Positions 47,526 to 56,642 of a stretch of 64,000 nt of DNA are shown one piece after another. The notes beneath the pieces are model-generated. The model was given only the letters and a program-made list of their open reading frames with translations, was not told where the DNA came from and made no database searches. Each line of letters opens with the position of its first letter. The first letter of the stretch is position 1. This stretch comes from Rhizobium sp. P32RR-XVIII. Lineage in GTDB: Bacteria; Pseudomonadota; Alphaproteobacteria; Rhizobiales; Rhizobiaceae. Made by a program: the position numbers and the translations under genes. Where the stretch lies: contig NZ_JABAIH010000002.1 in NCBI RefSeq assembly GCF_012641395.1, forward strand, positions 372,001 to 436,000, read 5' to 3'.

Positions 47526-47817
47526 TGGCGACCTTTGATTATTTGCCACGGGCGACGGCCAGCTCTTTCCGAGAGGCCGGCAGCACGAAAGTTGACGGCT
47601 CTCTACTACTATGCGGCGAAGCATAGGCTTAATTATCGCGCGAAAAAAGCCGACAAGGAAAGCCCATAAAACGCGCCGCCACTCCAGATTTTTCTGGAGG
47701 AATCGTGCCAGTTGCCAAGCTGCAGGCCGGCGCGCATACTATCACCATCGTCGGCTATGGATGGGCGGCCGGTGATTGAAGCGGTTGTGCTTTCGCCCTA
47801 ATGGAAAGTGCGCCCCA

Positions 47818-48030
47818 ATGCTGGATACACGAGTTCATCCCCTTGATCTGCCGCTGTTTTCAAGCGATCTGGATGTGATTTCCAGAGTGCTTGACGCTGT
47901 CTGTGCGGAAAGAGGGCTGAGCCGCAACACACCCGAGGCCGAACGCCTCGGCGCGGTAATTATCCAGCTCTACCGCCAGGGCGCAAAGGACTGCGCCAAA
48001 CTCACGGCCCTTGCGCAGGCTTATCTCTAG
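47818..48030 (+). CDS. Small conserved hypothetical protein
   Basis: 70 residues from the ATG at 47818. It reads VISRVLDAVCAERGLSRNTP then EAERLGAVIIQLYRQGAKD, a helical segment found at the ends of many short rhizobial proteins of unknown role. No membrane segment. An earlier ATG at 47776 lacks that pattern. It converges on the next small gene with a 10-base gap. Confidence 0.7.
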   Translation: MLDTRVHPLDLPLFSSDLDVISRVLDAVCAERGLSRNTPEAERLGAVIIQLYRQGAKDCAKLTALAQAYL

Positions 48031-48040
48031 GCTCCGCCTA

Positions 48041-48190
48041 TCACTTTTCCTCGACCGAAATGCCATGCTCCCCGATGCGGAGCTCGACGCCTTCGGGCTT
48101 GCGTTCCTCGTGGATAATATAGGCGCCCAAGCCGATGACGATGACGACCAGAGCGCCGATGACGAAATAGAGGCCATTGCTGCGGGTCAA
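48041..48190 (-). CDS. Small single-helix membrane protein (49 residues)
   Basis: Starts at TTG (48190) with GGGGGA 6 bases ahead. The sequence is (M)TRSNGLYFVIGALVVIVI then GLGAYIIHEERKPEGVELRI, ending in GEHGISVEEK: one N-terminal helix followed by a charged soluble tail. The tail pattern (GVE.RI..HGISVEE) recurs in small rhizobial membrane proteins that I can only call hypothetical. It lies 71 bases downstream of the XRE-type regulator gene on the same strand. Confidence 0.65.
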   Translation of the reverse strand: MTRSNGLYFVIGALVVIVIGLGAYIIHEERKPEGVELRIGEHGISVEEK

Positions 48191-48261
48191 GACAAATCCC
48201 CCAACCGTTGACGGTGCGGAGAAAACGCCAGCAGGCTCACTCGGGTTCCGCGTTGCAGTTG

Positions 48262-48576
48262 TTAGCCGTCGTTGGAGGCGTTGAGAAATTCGGGACGGAT
48301 GCCATCGTCGCTTTCCGAGCGCGCCCGAAGACGCACGCCCGGACCGCCTTCGTCCTGGCCGCCGCTTGAGATAAAGATTACGCCAGCTGCTTCCAGCGCG
48401 TGCTTGGCCGCGAGAAAAGCGCGGGGTTCGCCCACTCCATCGCCGTCTTCAAGCGCTTCAATGATATCCGGCGCGAGGCCGGACGCGGCTGCGAGTTCAT
48501 CGATGCTCATTCCGGTCATGGCGCGTGCGCCACGTATCTGAATTCCTGTGATCATGTTTGAGAGTTTAGCGCTCAT
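48262..48576 (-). CDS. XRE-type helix-turn-helix protein
   Basis: 104 residues. The helix-turn-helix is QIRGARAMTGMSIDELAAAS then GLAPDIIEALEDGDG (about 13-47), followed by FLAAKHALEAAGVIFISSGG, a layout of rhizobial XRE-like regulators that carry a short C-terminal domain (GVRLRARSE). It begins 18 bases after the polysaccharide polymerase gene on the same strand and may be co-transcribed with it. Confidence 0.82.
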   Translation of the reverse strand: MSAKLSNMITGIQIRGARAMTGMSIDELAAASGLAPDIIEALEDGDGVGEPRAFLAAKHALEAAGVIFISSGGQDEGGPGVRLRARSESDDGIRPEFLNASNDG

Positions 48577-48594
48577 CTCGCCATTCTCAAGTGC

Positions 48595-49836
48595 TTAGCT
48601 GCTTGAGCGAGCCAAATCGCACTGGTGCTTATGTTCGAGCGCGGCGCATCCCCAGACAATGCCGAAGAGCAGATAGACATGGCGCCAATGGTCAAGATCG
48701 ATGACATTGCCGATCGCGGCGTGCCCGATGAGGCAGATCCAGGCGACCATCAGGTAGGGCTGCCAGGGTCGCTCCTTGAGGAGGTTCTTGAAGCCGAGGT
48801 AAAGCGTCCAGATGAACATCGACACATAGCTGACGAAGCCAAGCCAGCCATAGGTCGTCAGCGACTTCAGCCAGATATTGTGTTCGTCTTCCGGAAATAT
48901 CGTGCCGAACACCATCGGCCCGATACCGAGCGGCCTTTCCATCATCATCTGGAAGCCGATGCGGTGACGGTCGAAACGTCCGAGATACTCGCCGTCATAT
49001 TGCTGGACGAGTTGTGCCCGGGTGCTGAAGAGGTCGCTGACCTTCGGAAACTGCAGCGCGATGACGAGCGCCGCGACCATCAGGAGGATCGCCGACAAGG
49101 AAAGGATGAGGATGCGCAACCGAAAGGCGCCGCTTCTCTCCTTCAGGAGCATCAGGAAGATGAGCAGCACTACGCCGAGCAGGAAGAGGCCCCAGGCGGC
49201 ACGCGAAAACGACAGGAATACGCCGAGCGCAAGGATCAGTAATGCACCGGCGCGAAGCAGCGAGGTTTTCAGGTCGCGCGTCAGAATGCCGTGAACGAGA
49301 TAGAGCGACGGCGCGACGAGGAACGGGCCGAAGACGTTCGGATCCTGAAACGCGCCCTTCGCACGGTCGTATAGCGTGAAGACTTCCGCGCCGGGGAAGG
49401 CATGGAAATAGCCGAGGATACCGAGCAATGATGTGATGAGGGCGGCAAAGACCCAGGCATTGAGGATGAGCGCTAGCCGTCTGGCGCTGTCTTCGATGAT
49501 TGCGGCGTAGAAGACCGAAGTCAGCGCAAGGAACGTCGAGACGGCGATGTACATCGGACCGCCGGTCATATCCTTCATCTGCGTCAGCGAAAGCATGCCG
49601 CCGACATTGAAAGTCAAGAGCAGCGTTAGCAGGATTGCGGTGTAGCGCGAAATACGAAGGCCGAGAATGAACCAGATGCCGACAAGCCCGGCCATCCAGA
49701 GCTCGTAGGGCGCGGGCTCGTCGATCACGAAGCCGGAGAGGAAGACGCCGAAGGCGACCATGGCCGAGCCGATGAGGCGCAACGTCGCGCGCTGCGGCTG
49801 GGCGACGCGGGAGTATGTCGCATCGATCGCGCTCAA
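48595..49836 (-). CDS. O-antigen ligase / polysaccharide polymerase family protein (Wzy/WaaL-like)
   Basis: 413 residues from a TTG at 49836 that overlaps the stop of the upstream sugar transferase (TTGA), with GGAAAA 8 bases ahead; an ATG at 49899 would overlap 67 bases of that gene. About 11 hydrophobic helices. The periplasmic loop carries the Wzy_C signature: AQLVQQYDGEYLGRFDRHRI, then ERPLGIGPMVFGTIFPEDEH and NIWLKSLTTYGWLG. It polymerises or ligates repeat units at the periplasmic face. Last of the leftward polysaccharide genes. Confidence 0.88.
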   Translation of the reverse strand: MSAIDATYSRVAQPQRATLRLIGSAMVAFGVFLSGFVIDEPAPYELWMAGLVGIWFILGLRISRYTAILLTLLLTFNVGGMLSLTQMKDMTGGPMYIAVSTFLALTSVFYAAIIEDSARRLALILNAWVFAALITSLLGILGYFHAFPGAEVFTLYDRAKGAFQDPNVFGPFLVAPSLYLVHGILTRDLKTSLLRAGALLILALGVFLSFSRAAWGLFLLGVVLLIFLMLLKERSGAFRLRILILSLSAILLMVAALVIALQFPKVSDLFSTRAQLVQQYDGEYLGRFDRHRIGFQMMMERPLGIGPMVFGTIFPEDEHNIWLKSLTTYGWLGFVSYVSMFIWTLYLGFKNLLKERPWQPYLMVAWICLIGHAAIGNVIDLDHWRHVYLLFGIVWGCAALEHKHQCDLARSSS

Positions 49837-51380
49837 TAGGCGTTTTCCGTGTTGAGCAGCCGGATCGGCGTCAGGAACAAGATCTTGAGGTCGAACCACA
49901 GCGACCAGTTTTCGATATAGTAGAGGTCGTAGGCAGTGCGGAACTTGATCTTGTCGTCGTTGTCGATCTCGCCGCGCCAGCCGTTGATCTGCGCCCAGCC
50001 GGTCACGCCGGGCTTCACGCGGTGGCGTGCGAAATAACCTTCCACAATGTCGCCCCAGGCGCGATCCTTCGTCTGCGCCAGGACCGCGTGCGGCCGGGGG
50101 CCGACGAGCGAAAGATCGCCCTTCAATACGTTGAACAACTGCGGCAGCTCATCGATCGATGACTTGCGGATGATACGGCCGACCGGCGTCACGCGTGGGT
50201 CGCCTTTGGTCACCACCGTCTTGGCATTGTAGTCGCTCATGTTGGTATACATCGAGCGGAACTTGAAGACGTTGATGACCTCGTTGTTGAAGCCATGGCG
50301 CTTCTGCATGAAGAAGACCGGCCCCTTGGAGGTCAGCTTGATGGCGATTGCGGTGACAACCATCACCGGCCATAGCAGGAGAAGTGCCAGCGTCGCAAAG
50401 AACAGGTCGAAGCCGCGCTTTGCCACCGAGTCCCAGTCGCGGATCGGCTTCCTGAAGATGTCGAGCATCGGCACGGAGCCGATGTGGGAATAGGCACGCG
50501 GGCGGAACCGCAGGCGGTTCGCATGCGCTGCAAGGCGGATATCGACCGGCAGGACCCAGAGCTTCTTGAGGAGCTGCAGAATACGGTCTTCGGCGCTGAG
50601 CGGCAGCGAGATGATCAGCATGTCGATCCGGGTCAGCCGCACGAATTCAACCAGCTCGGCAACTGTGCCGAGCTTCGGATAGCCGGCGACCATGACCGGC
50701 GAGCGCTTTTCCCCGCGGTCGTCGAAGATGCCGCAAATGCGGATGTCGTTGTCCGCCTGCAACTCGAGCATGCGGATCAGATCCTTGGCAGGCTCGCCGC
50801 CGCCGACGATCACGGCACGGCGTTCCATGATGCCGTTGCGCGCCCAGCTGCGAATGCCCTGGGCGGCGAGGAAGCGCGAGCCAAGCAAGAAGAGGGCGGC
50901 AAGCAGGAACCAGAGGAGATGCAGGTTCAACTGAGCCCAGGGGAGATCGCGAAAGAACGAGAAAATCACTTCCGTTCCGGAAAAGGCAGCCGTCCAGGCG
51001 CCGAAGATGCGCGGCAGCAGCCGCACGCGGGTCCTGAGTGCTGGAATGGAATAGGTATCCGCAAGTTGCAGCGCCAGGACGCCCAGCGCGGCGGCGATGG
51101 CGGCCATGCCGGCACGTGCCGCAAGGGTCTCGCTGCCGTCTCCCGGCCAGATCAGGAAGGCGGCGAGTCCGATTAAGAATTGCGAGACGAATTCGAACAA
51201 CCGAAGCTGGCCGATGACGATAGCCGGCGAATGTGTACCTTCGCGGAATTGCTCGGCAATCTGCCGGGCGTAAGGATTGATCTCGCCCGGGCTCTCCCGC
51301 TCGTCGGCAGGCTTCATCTCGGAGAGCCGCTTGCGCAGCGCTTCCACGTCGAACTGATCGTTTCTCTCTGCTTTGGTCAT
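49833..51380 (-). CDS. Undecaprenyl-phosphate glucose phosphotransferase (WcaJ/ExoY-like priming enzyme)
   Basis: 515 residues from the ATG at 51380 (an in-frame ATG at 51413 adds 11). Five N-terminal hydrophobic segments and a CoA-binding-like domain (RAVIVGGGEPAKDLIRMLEL) precede the bacterial sugar transferase domain: KRGFDLFFATLALLLLWPVM, FKFRSMYTNM, DPRVTPVGRIIRKSSIDELP and GDLSLVGPRPHA. It attaches the first hexose phosphate to undecaprenyl phosphate. By role it corresponds to the UppE-type enzyme of Agrobacterium. Confidence 0.92.
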   Translation of the reverse strand: MTKAERNDQFDVEALRKRLSEMKPADERESPGEINPYARQIAEQFREGTHSPAIVIGQLRLFEFVSQFLIGLAAFLIWPGDGSETLAARAGMAAIAAALGVLALQLADTYSIPALRTRVRLLPRIFGAWTAAFSGTEVIFSFFRDLPWAQLNLHLLWFLLAALFLLGSRFLAAQGIRSWARNGIMERRAVIVGGGEPAKDLIRMLELQADNDIRICGIFDDRGEKRSPVMVAGYPKLGTVAELVEFVRLTRIDMLIISLPLSAEDRILQLLKKLWVLPVDIRLAAHANRLRFRPRAYSHIGSVPMLDIFRKPIRDWDSVAKRGFDLFFATLALLLLWPVMVVTAIAIKLTSKGPVFFMQKRHGFNNEVINVFKFRSMYTNMSDYNAKTVVTKGDPRVTPVGRIIRKSSIDELPQLFNVLKGDLSLVGPRPHAVLAQTKDRAWGDIVEGYFARHRVKPGVTGWAQINGWRGEIDNDDKIKFRTAYDLYYIENWSLWFDLKILFLTPIRLLNTENAY

Positions 51381-51426
51381 AGGGCTTCGGCCGCTCGTTG
51401 TCCCAAACGGCATTAGCAGAAAGGCC

Positions 51427-52608
51427 CTAAGAAAGATTTACGGACGCCTCATAGCTTTCGGAGGCTGGCGGTCTCTCGACGAGCTGATAGTACAGTTTCA
51501 GGACATCCTTTGCCATAACCGAGGCGGAAAAGGTGGACTTTACCGACTCGATCGAAGGCATGGCCGCGTCATGCCAGCCGGGCGTCGTCAGTGCTTCGGC
51601 CATCGCGCGGGCAAGGTCATCCGCATCATTGGGCGTGACGAGGGCGGGGCTGTTCTTTCCCAATGCCTCCGGAATGCCGCCAACGCGGCTCGCGATGATC
51701 GTCTTTCCGGCCCCGAGCCCTTCAAGGACGATATAGGGCATGGCTTCGGCACGGGACGGCACCACAAGATTCCGCGACATCGCGAAGGCTTCCTGCACCC
51801 GCATCGGCGGCAGCATGCCGATGCGCTTGCCGAGCCCGCGTTCGACCATCATGTCGCGGTATCTTTCGCGGTCCGGTCCGTCGCCGATCATCAGCGCGGA
51901 GAGGGGACGGCCGATCAGCCGCTCGGTCTTCGCAAAGGCGTCCACAAACAGATCGGGACCCTTGAGGTCCCGAAGCATGCCGACATAGATGAAGTGTACG
52001 GCGTCTGATCGGGTGGGAATGATCTGGAATTCCCGCTCCCCGATCCCGTTGTAGATCAGCCGCGTCTTGGTTCTCGGACGGCCGACCTTCTTGGCATAAG
52101 TGTCGCGCTCGTATTCGCAGATGAAGATGAGGGCATCGGTGAAATATTCCTGCAGCCGCTCCATCCGGAGCACGAACTGTCCGCCGAACGACGAGCGGGA
52201 ATAATGCAGGCTTCCGCCATGCGCAGTATAGAGGCGGGCAACGCGATACCTGTTTACCCGCAAGGCTGAGCCGACAAGGCGCGCAAGCACGCCGCCTTTG
52301 GCGCCGTGCCCGTGCAGCACATCCGGCCGCAAACTTTTGATGTTCTTGTAAGTTTCCCATATGACGCCGATATCCGAGAGCGCGATGGAGCGCCGGATCG
52401 GCATCCGCGTCAGGCCGAGCGAGAGGTAGGGACGAATATCGTCGAAAAGGCGATCCTCATGCTCGCCGCCGGTGGAGCTGTCGCAGAGAATGCCGACCTC
52501 ATGGCCGACCCTGCTGTGCTCCTCCACCAAGTCGCGGACATGACGGAATATTCCGCCGACCGGGGACCTGAAGCAATGGAGGATGCGGAGCGGTTTCTGT
52601 TCTGCCAT
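51427..52608 (-). CDS. Glycosyltransferase family 4 protein
   Basis: 393 residues, GT-B fold. The N-terminal domain begins LRILHCFRSPVGGIFRHVRD; the C-terminal sugar-nucleotide domain has YVGMLRDLKGPDLFVDAFAK and VPSRAEAMPYIVLEGLGAGK then TIIASRVGGIPEAL, with the two glutamates of the E-x7-E motif. The gap to the exporter gene is 6 bases, so they are one operon. It is the only canonical glycosyltransferase in the cluster besides the priming enzyme. Confidence 0.93.
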   Translation of the reverse strand: MAEQKPLRILHCFRSPVGGIFRHVRDLVEEHSRVGHEVGILCDSSTGGEHEDRLFDDIRPYLSLGLTRMPIRRSIALSDIGVIWETYKNIKSLRPDVLHGHGAKGGVLARLVGSALRVNRYRVARLYTAHGGSLHYSRSSFGGQFVLRMERLQEYFTDALIFICEYERDTYAKKVGRPRTKTRLIYNGIGEREFQIIPTRSDAVHFIYVGMLRDLKGPDLFVDAFAKTERLIGRPLSALMIGDGPDRERYRDMMVERGLGKRIGMLPPMRVQEAFAMSRNLVVPSRAEAMPYIVLEGLGAGKTIIASRVGGIPEALGKNSPALVTPNDADDLARAMAEALTTPGWHDAAMPSIESVKSTFSASVMAKDVLKLYYQLVERPPASESYEASVNLS

Positions 52609-52614
52609 CAGCGA

Positions 52615-53196
52615 TCAGAACAGTCGTTCACGGACATAGATCGTGTCGCCGGCAATGATCGAGGACGAAATGTTGACGCGCCCGGTCAGTACCTGGCCGT
52701 TAATCTTGCGCGTGACATCGACCATGCGCTGATTGGCGCGCGCGGTGAAGCCGCCGGCAACGGCGATCGCGTTCTGCACGGTCATGCCCGGCACATAGGA
52801 ATACTGGCCCGGCTGACCGACTTCGCCCATGATGAAGACCGAGCGATAGCGGTCGACGTCGATCGTCACGTCGGGATCGCGCAGGTAGCCCTGTTTCAGC
52901 TTCTGGGCGATCTGGCCGGACAGCTGCTGCAGCGTGCGTCCGCGCGCAGGCACTTGCCCGATCAGCGGGAAGGCGATGTAGCCAGCCTGATCGACCATGT
53001 AGGTGTTGGTCATGCTGGGCTGATCGAAAACCGTGATGCGCAGGCGGTCGCCGCTGTCGAGCGAATAGGGCTGTATCGTGGCCTGATTGAAGGCTCTCGG
53101 TGCGGGCTGATAGGTGGTGCAGCCGCTCACCGCCGCAGTCATGGCGACAAGGCTCAGGGCCAGAAGCGTCTTGGGCTGGGCGAAAGGCATCCGCAT
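52615..53196 (-). CDS. Polysaccharide export outer-membrane lipoprotein (Wza-like)
   Basis: 193 residues, the short form. Signal peptide and lipobox VSGCTTYQPAPRA. The Poly_export domain begins YSLDSGDRLRITVFDQPSMT, and SLBB-like segments follow (FIMGEVGQPGQYSYVPGMTV, then QNAIAVAGGFTARA). It forms the outer-membrane exit for the polysaccharide, as UppC does in Agrobacterium. It starts the leftward operon and diverges from the copolymerase gene. Confidence 0.92.
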   Translation of the reverse strand: MRMPFAQPKTLLALSLVAMTAAVSGCTTYQPAPRAFNQATIQPYSLDSGDRLRITVFDQPSMTNTYMVDQAGYIAFPLIGQVPARGRTLQQLSGQIAQKLKQGYLRDPDVTIDVDRYRSVFIMGEVGQPGQYSYVPGMTVQNAIAVAGGFTARANQRMVDVTRKINGQVLTGRVNISSSIIAGDTIYVRERLF

Positions 53197-53381
53197 AGGC
53201 TCACAGGAAATGAACTCGGTGCTGCCGTTATCAATCCGTTAGGGTTAATGCGCGGTAAAAACGCGCGCGATTTTTTGGATTCTGCCCGATCAGTCCGGGC
53301 TTGTTCGGGCCTGGCGACATTAACCGTTGGGTTACCGTAGTCGTTTACGCTTCGCACCGTGTTTGTTCTGGGAGTACGAGT
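53197..53381. promoter_or_regulatory. Divergent control region of the polysaccharide locus
   Basis: 185 bases between the exporter and the copolymerase genes. Two TTAA-N7-type boxes near the CtrA consensus are visible: TTAA-N7-TAAA at 53245-53259 and TTAA-N7-GTTA at 53320-53334. Each has one mismatch in the second half. This suggests cell-cycle or related control, which would suit a polar adhesin. Matches are by eye. Confidence 0.35.
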
Positions 53382-55535
53382 ATGTCCGGCGTAGCGGGTA
53401 ATCAGGATGTGGACATCGACCTTGGCCAGCTTGTCCGCGCCGTTTGGGCGCGCCGGCTGAAGGTTGTCGCGATCACGCTGATCGGGGCAGGGGTCGCTTT
53501 TGCGGGCGCCAAGATGATCTCGCCGCAGTACCGCGGCGAGACGCGTCTGCTGATCGAGCCGCGCGCACCGGCTTTCGCCAACACCACCCAATCGAACGAC
53601 GGCAACGCCGGGCCACTTCTCGACGAGCTGAATATCGCCAGCCAGGTGCAGCTTCTGCAATCGGCCGATCTCATCAAGAAGGTCATCAACAGCGAGAAGC
53701 TCTACGACCTGCCCGAGTTCGACGATGCCGCCAGCGGCTCTGCGCTGACCGACATTCTCGTCGCGCTGCATATCAAGAAGAACCCGCTCGAAAACCCGCC
53801 GGAGGAACGTGTGATCGATGCGTTCACGGAGCGCCTCCAGGTTTTTCAGGTTCCCGGTTCGCGCGTCATCGGCATCGCCTTCGCGTCGAAGGACCCGAAG
53901 CTCGCCGCCCGCATTCCGAACGCCATGGCGAGCGCCTATCTCGCCACGCAGAGCGGCGCCAAGCTCGATACGAATTCCGAAGCCACCCGTTGGCTGGAAC
54001 CGGAGATCGAAAGCCTGCGCCAGAAGGTGAATGACGCCGAACAGAAGGTCGCCGAATACCGGGCCAAGCACGGCCTCCTGCCGACCAACGGCGGCAGCAA
54101 TTTTCCGACGCAGCAACTGAACGATATTTCCGCCGAGCTCACGCGTGTTCGCGGCGAAAAGGCGAATGCGGAGGCACGCGCACAGGCCGTCCGCAATGCT
54201 CTCTCCTCGGGCGAGGCTTCGGATACGCTGCCAGACATCATGTCTTCGCAGTCCATGCAGCGGCTGAAGGCAACTGAATCCGGTCTCCAGTCTCAGATTT
54301 CCGATCTCAGCACGACGCTGCTCAACAATCATCCGAGGTTGAAAAGCCTGCGCGCCCAGCTTGCCGACATCAAGACGCAGATCCACCAGGAAACGCAGAA
54401 AATTCTGGCCAGCATCGAGAACGAAGCGAAGGTCGCCGATCTTCGCGCTACCGAGCTCGAGCGCCAGTCCGGCACGCTGCAGGCAAACAGCGCCCAGGCG
54501 GGGGAGGACGAGGTCGGCCTGAACGCCCTGCAGCGCGAGGCAAACGCCCAGCGCCAACTGCTCGAAACCTATCTCGTACGTTATCGCGAAGCCGCATCCC
54601 GCGCCGACAAAAATTCAAGCCCGGCCGATGCCCGCATCGTCTCGCGCGCGATCCAGCCCGTCGATCCCTATTTCCCGAAGGTCGTGCCAATCGTGATCGT
54701 CGCCGCCGTCGCGACGCTGCTCATGAGCGCGATCGTCATCATGCTCGCCGAGCTTTTCAGTGGTCGCGCTTTGCGCCCGGTCGAGGGCGGCGTCATGCCG
54801 GCGGCGCGGATCGAGGACGAACAGCAGGCCGTCGCCGCACCGAAAGCCAAGCGCGAAGTGGCCCCCAGCATGCTGTCAGCACCGGTCGAGGAAGAGCCGG
54901 AGGAAGACGCGCCTGCAGAGCTGACTGCGCCGCCCGAAGAAGAAAACGAGTTCTCGGTCGGCTCGGTCGCGGAATATCTGATCGGCAGCCGAGCCCCGCT
55001 CGCCATCGCCATATCACCGACTGGTGACGACGGCTCCGCCGCAACCGTTTCGCTTGCTCGGAGCCTTGCCGATGCCGGCCAGCGCGTGGTTCTCGTGGAC
55101 ATGACCGGGTCCGGCTATCCGACCGAGCTGATGGCTGAAGATCAGGATGCGCCCGGCGTCACCGATCTGCTGTGCGGCGCTGCCGCCTTCGGCGATACGA
55201 TCCATGGCGATCGCTACACCGATGCCCATCTGATCCCGCAGGGCACCAGCGACGTCCGCAAGGCGATGCGCGGTGCGCACCGGCTTTCACTGCTTCTCGA
55301 TGCACTGGTCTCCGCCTACGATCTCGTCATCGTCGAATGCGGCGCGGCCGACGTTGCCGGTGTCTCGCGTCTGACGCGCAGGAAGGATGTCGAAATCATC
55401 CTTTCGATGCCGGAAGTGATCGAAGAGGAGTTCGTCTCGGCGATGACGGCATTCGAGAAGGCTGGCTATGAGCGCGTCGTGCTGATGTCGGGCGGCGAGG
55501 CCGTGATGGAAGACCTGTCGCGCCACGCGGCCTAG
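53382..55535 (+). CDS. Polysaccharide copolymerase (Wzz/ExoP-like) with degenerate kinase domain
   Basis: 717 residues from the ATG at 53382, with GGAG 8 bases ahead. The Wzz domain has two membrane helices (about 24-42 and 425-448) around a coiled-coil periplasmic part (QKVAEYRAKHGLLPTNGGS; LRAQLADIKTQIHQETQKIL). The C-terminal domain resembles the CpsD/ExoP tyrosine kinase but its P-loop reads GDDGSAAT (548-555), without the conserved Lys, and no C-terminal tyrosine cluster exists. It probably controls chain length or export without phosphorylation. An acidic linker (PEEDAPAELTAPPEEE) joins the parts. Confidence 0.9.
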   Translation: MSGVAGNQDVDIDLGQLVRAVWARRLKVVAITLIGAGVAFAGAKMISPQYRGETRLLIEPRAPAFANTTQSNDGNAGPLLDELNIASQVQLLQSADLIKKVINSEKLYDLPEFDDAASGSALTDILVALHIKKNPLENPPEERVIDAFTERLQVFQVPGSRVIGIAFASKDPKLAARIPNAMASAYLATQSGAKLDTNSEATRWLEPEIESLRQKVNDAEQKVAEYRAKHGLLPTNGGSNFPTQQLNDISAELTRVRGEKANAEARAQAVRNALSSGEASDTLPDIMSSQSMQRLKATESGLQSQISDLSTTLLNNHPRLKSLRAQLADIKTQIHQETQKILASIENEAKVADLRATELERQSGTLQANSAQAGEDEVGLNALQREANAQRQLLETYLVRYREAASRADKNSSPADARIVSRAIQPVDPYFPKVVPIVIVAAVATLLMSAIVIMLAELFSGRALRPVEGGVMPAARIEDEQQAVAAPKAKREVAPSMLSAPVEEEPEEDAPAELTAPPEEENEFSVGSVAEYLIGSRAPLAIAISPTGDDGSAATVSLARSLADAGQRVVLVDMTGSGYPTELMAEDQDAPGVTDLLCGAAAFGDTIHGDRYTDAHLIPQGTSDVRKAMRGAHRLSLLLDALVSAYDLVIVECGAADVAGVSRLTRRKDVEIILSMPEVIEEEFVSAMTAFEKAGYERVVLMSGGEAVMEDLSRHAA

Positions 55536-55550
55536 TTGGATCTGTCGCCT

Positions 55551-56642
55551 CTAGCTCGATCGCAACTGCGGCTCGCGCAGCAACATGAGCGGCTTTTTGA
55601 CGAGCCGTTCAGCAGAGGTGACGAAGCAGGAAATCAACAGCACGCAAGCGATCGAGGCACAGAACAGCAGGCTCATCGATGCCGGGGAAACGGGCGGTAG
55701 TATCGTGGCCAACGACTGCACGATCGAGCCGCCGAAGGTGTAGTGATTAAGGTATAGGGCGTAGCTCAGGCTCCCGAGATATCGGACCGTTTTCCGCTGC
55801 AGGTCGCTGAGCTGGACTTCGAATCTGTCTGAATGGGTGATGCACAGCACCATGAGACCGACAGCCGTCAGCCAGAGCAGGGCGGCTGCCGTGCCGGTCC
55901 CCCACAAGAAAACCCTGCCAACGAAAATTTCGACAAGGCACATGAAACCCGCGAGAAGGAGTAGGCCGTTTTCAGTCACGGAGCGACTGCCGCGTAGCCT
56001 GAGCCACAGCAACATTCCCAGCGCGAAGAATACGCCATAGCGCAGGAGAAAAACCTTCGAAGGAAAGCGCGAAAGCGCCGCAAACAGCTCCTTGTCGAGC
56101 AGAAATGCCACCGACCAGACCACGAGATAGAGCGTGCTTATGGCGCAGAGGATTTTTGCGAGGCTTTCCAGGGAAACGCGCGGCGCAAAGACGATCGTAA
56201 TCCCCACCATGAGATAGAAGACCGCTTCGACGACGAGGGACCACACGACGCCGTCGATGTAAGGCCCAACTGGCGAAAGAACCGAAGAGCGGATGAGCGG
56301 TGGGACCAGCGACCCAATCTCTTCCCCTGCAAACGCCAATGCCGCAAATGCGATCAGGCTGGAAATCCACAGGGCCGGCAAAATTCGGACAGCCCGTAAA
56401 TGCATGAAACGCAAGGCGCCTGCCAAGCTGCGTGCGCCTTCGGCACTCATGGAGATCACGAAGCCCGAAATCACGAAAAAGATTTCCACACCGACATCGC
56501 CGACCCCATCGAAGCGCCAGAGGAACGGGAAGACGCGCCCGCTCGCTTCAGGCAGCTCGAATGTCGCGAAATGGTACAGTAGAACCAAGACGGCAGCATA
56601 TATTCTGACTAGATCTATCACATAATAATGTGTTTTCTTCAT
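55551..56642 (-). CDS. Acyltransferase family 3 membrane protein
   Basis: 363 residues, about ten hydrophobic helices. The N-terminus VIDLVRIYAAVLVLLYHFAT contains the catalytic-helix Arg and His of the Acyl_transf_3 family (OafA/NodX-like), then EIFFVISGFVISMSAEGA. Such enzymes add acetyl or succinyl groups to polysaccharides. Convergent with the copolymerase gene (15-base gap), so it may decorate the same polymer. Confidence 0.9.
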   Translation of the reverse strand: MKKTHYYVIDLVRIYAAVLVLLYHFATFELPEASGRVFPFLWRFDGVGDVGVEIFFVISGFVISMSAEGARSLAGALRFMHLRAVRILPALWISSLIAFAALAFAGEEIGSLVPPLIRSSVLSPVGPYIDGVVWSLVVEAVFYLMVGITIVFAPRVSLESLAKILCAISTLYLVVWSVAFLLDKELFAALSRFPSKVFLLRYGVFFALGMLLWLRLRGSRSVTENGLLLLAGFMCLVEIFVGRVFLWGTGTAAALLWLTAVGLMVLCITHSDRFEVQLSDLQRKTVRYLGSLSYALYLNHYTFGGSIVQSLATILPPVSPASMSLLFCASIACVLLISCFVTSAERLVKKPLMLLREPQLRSS

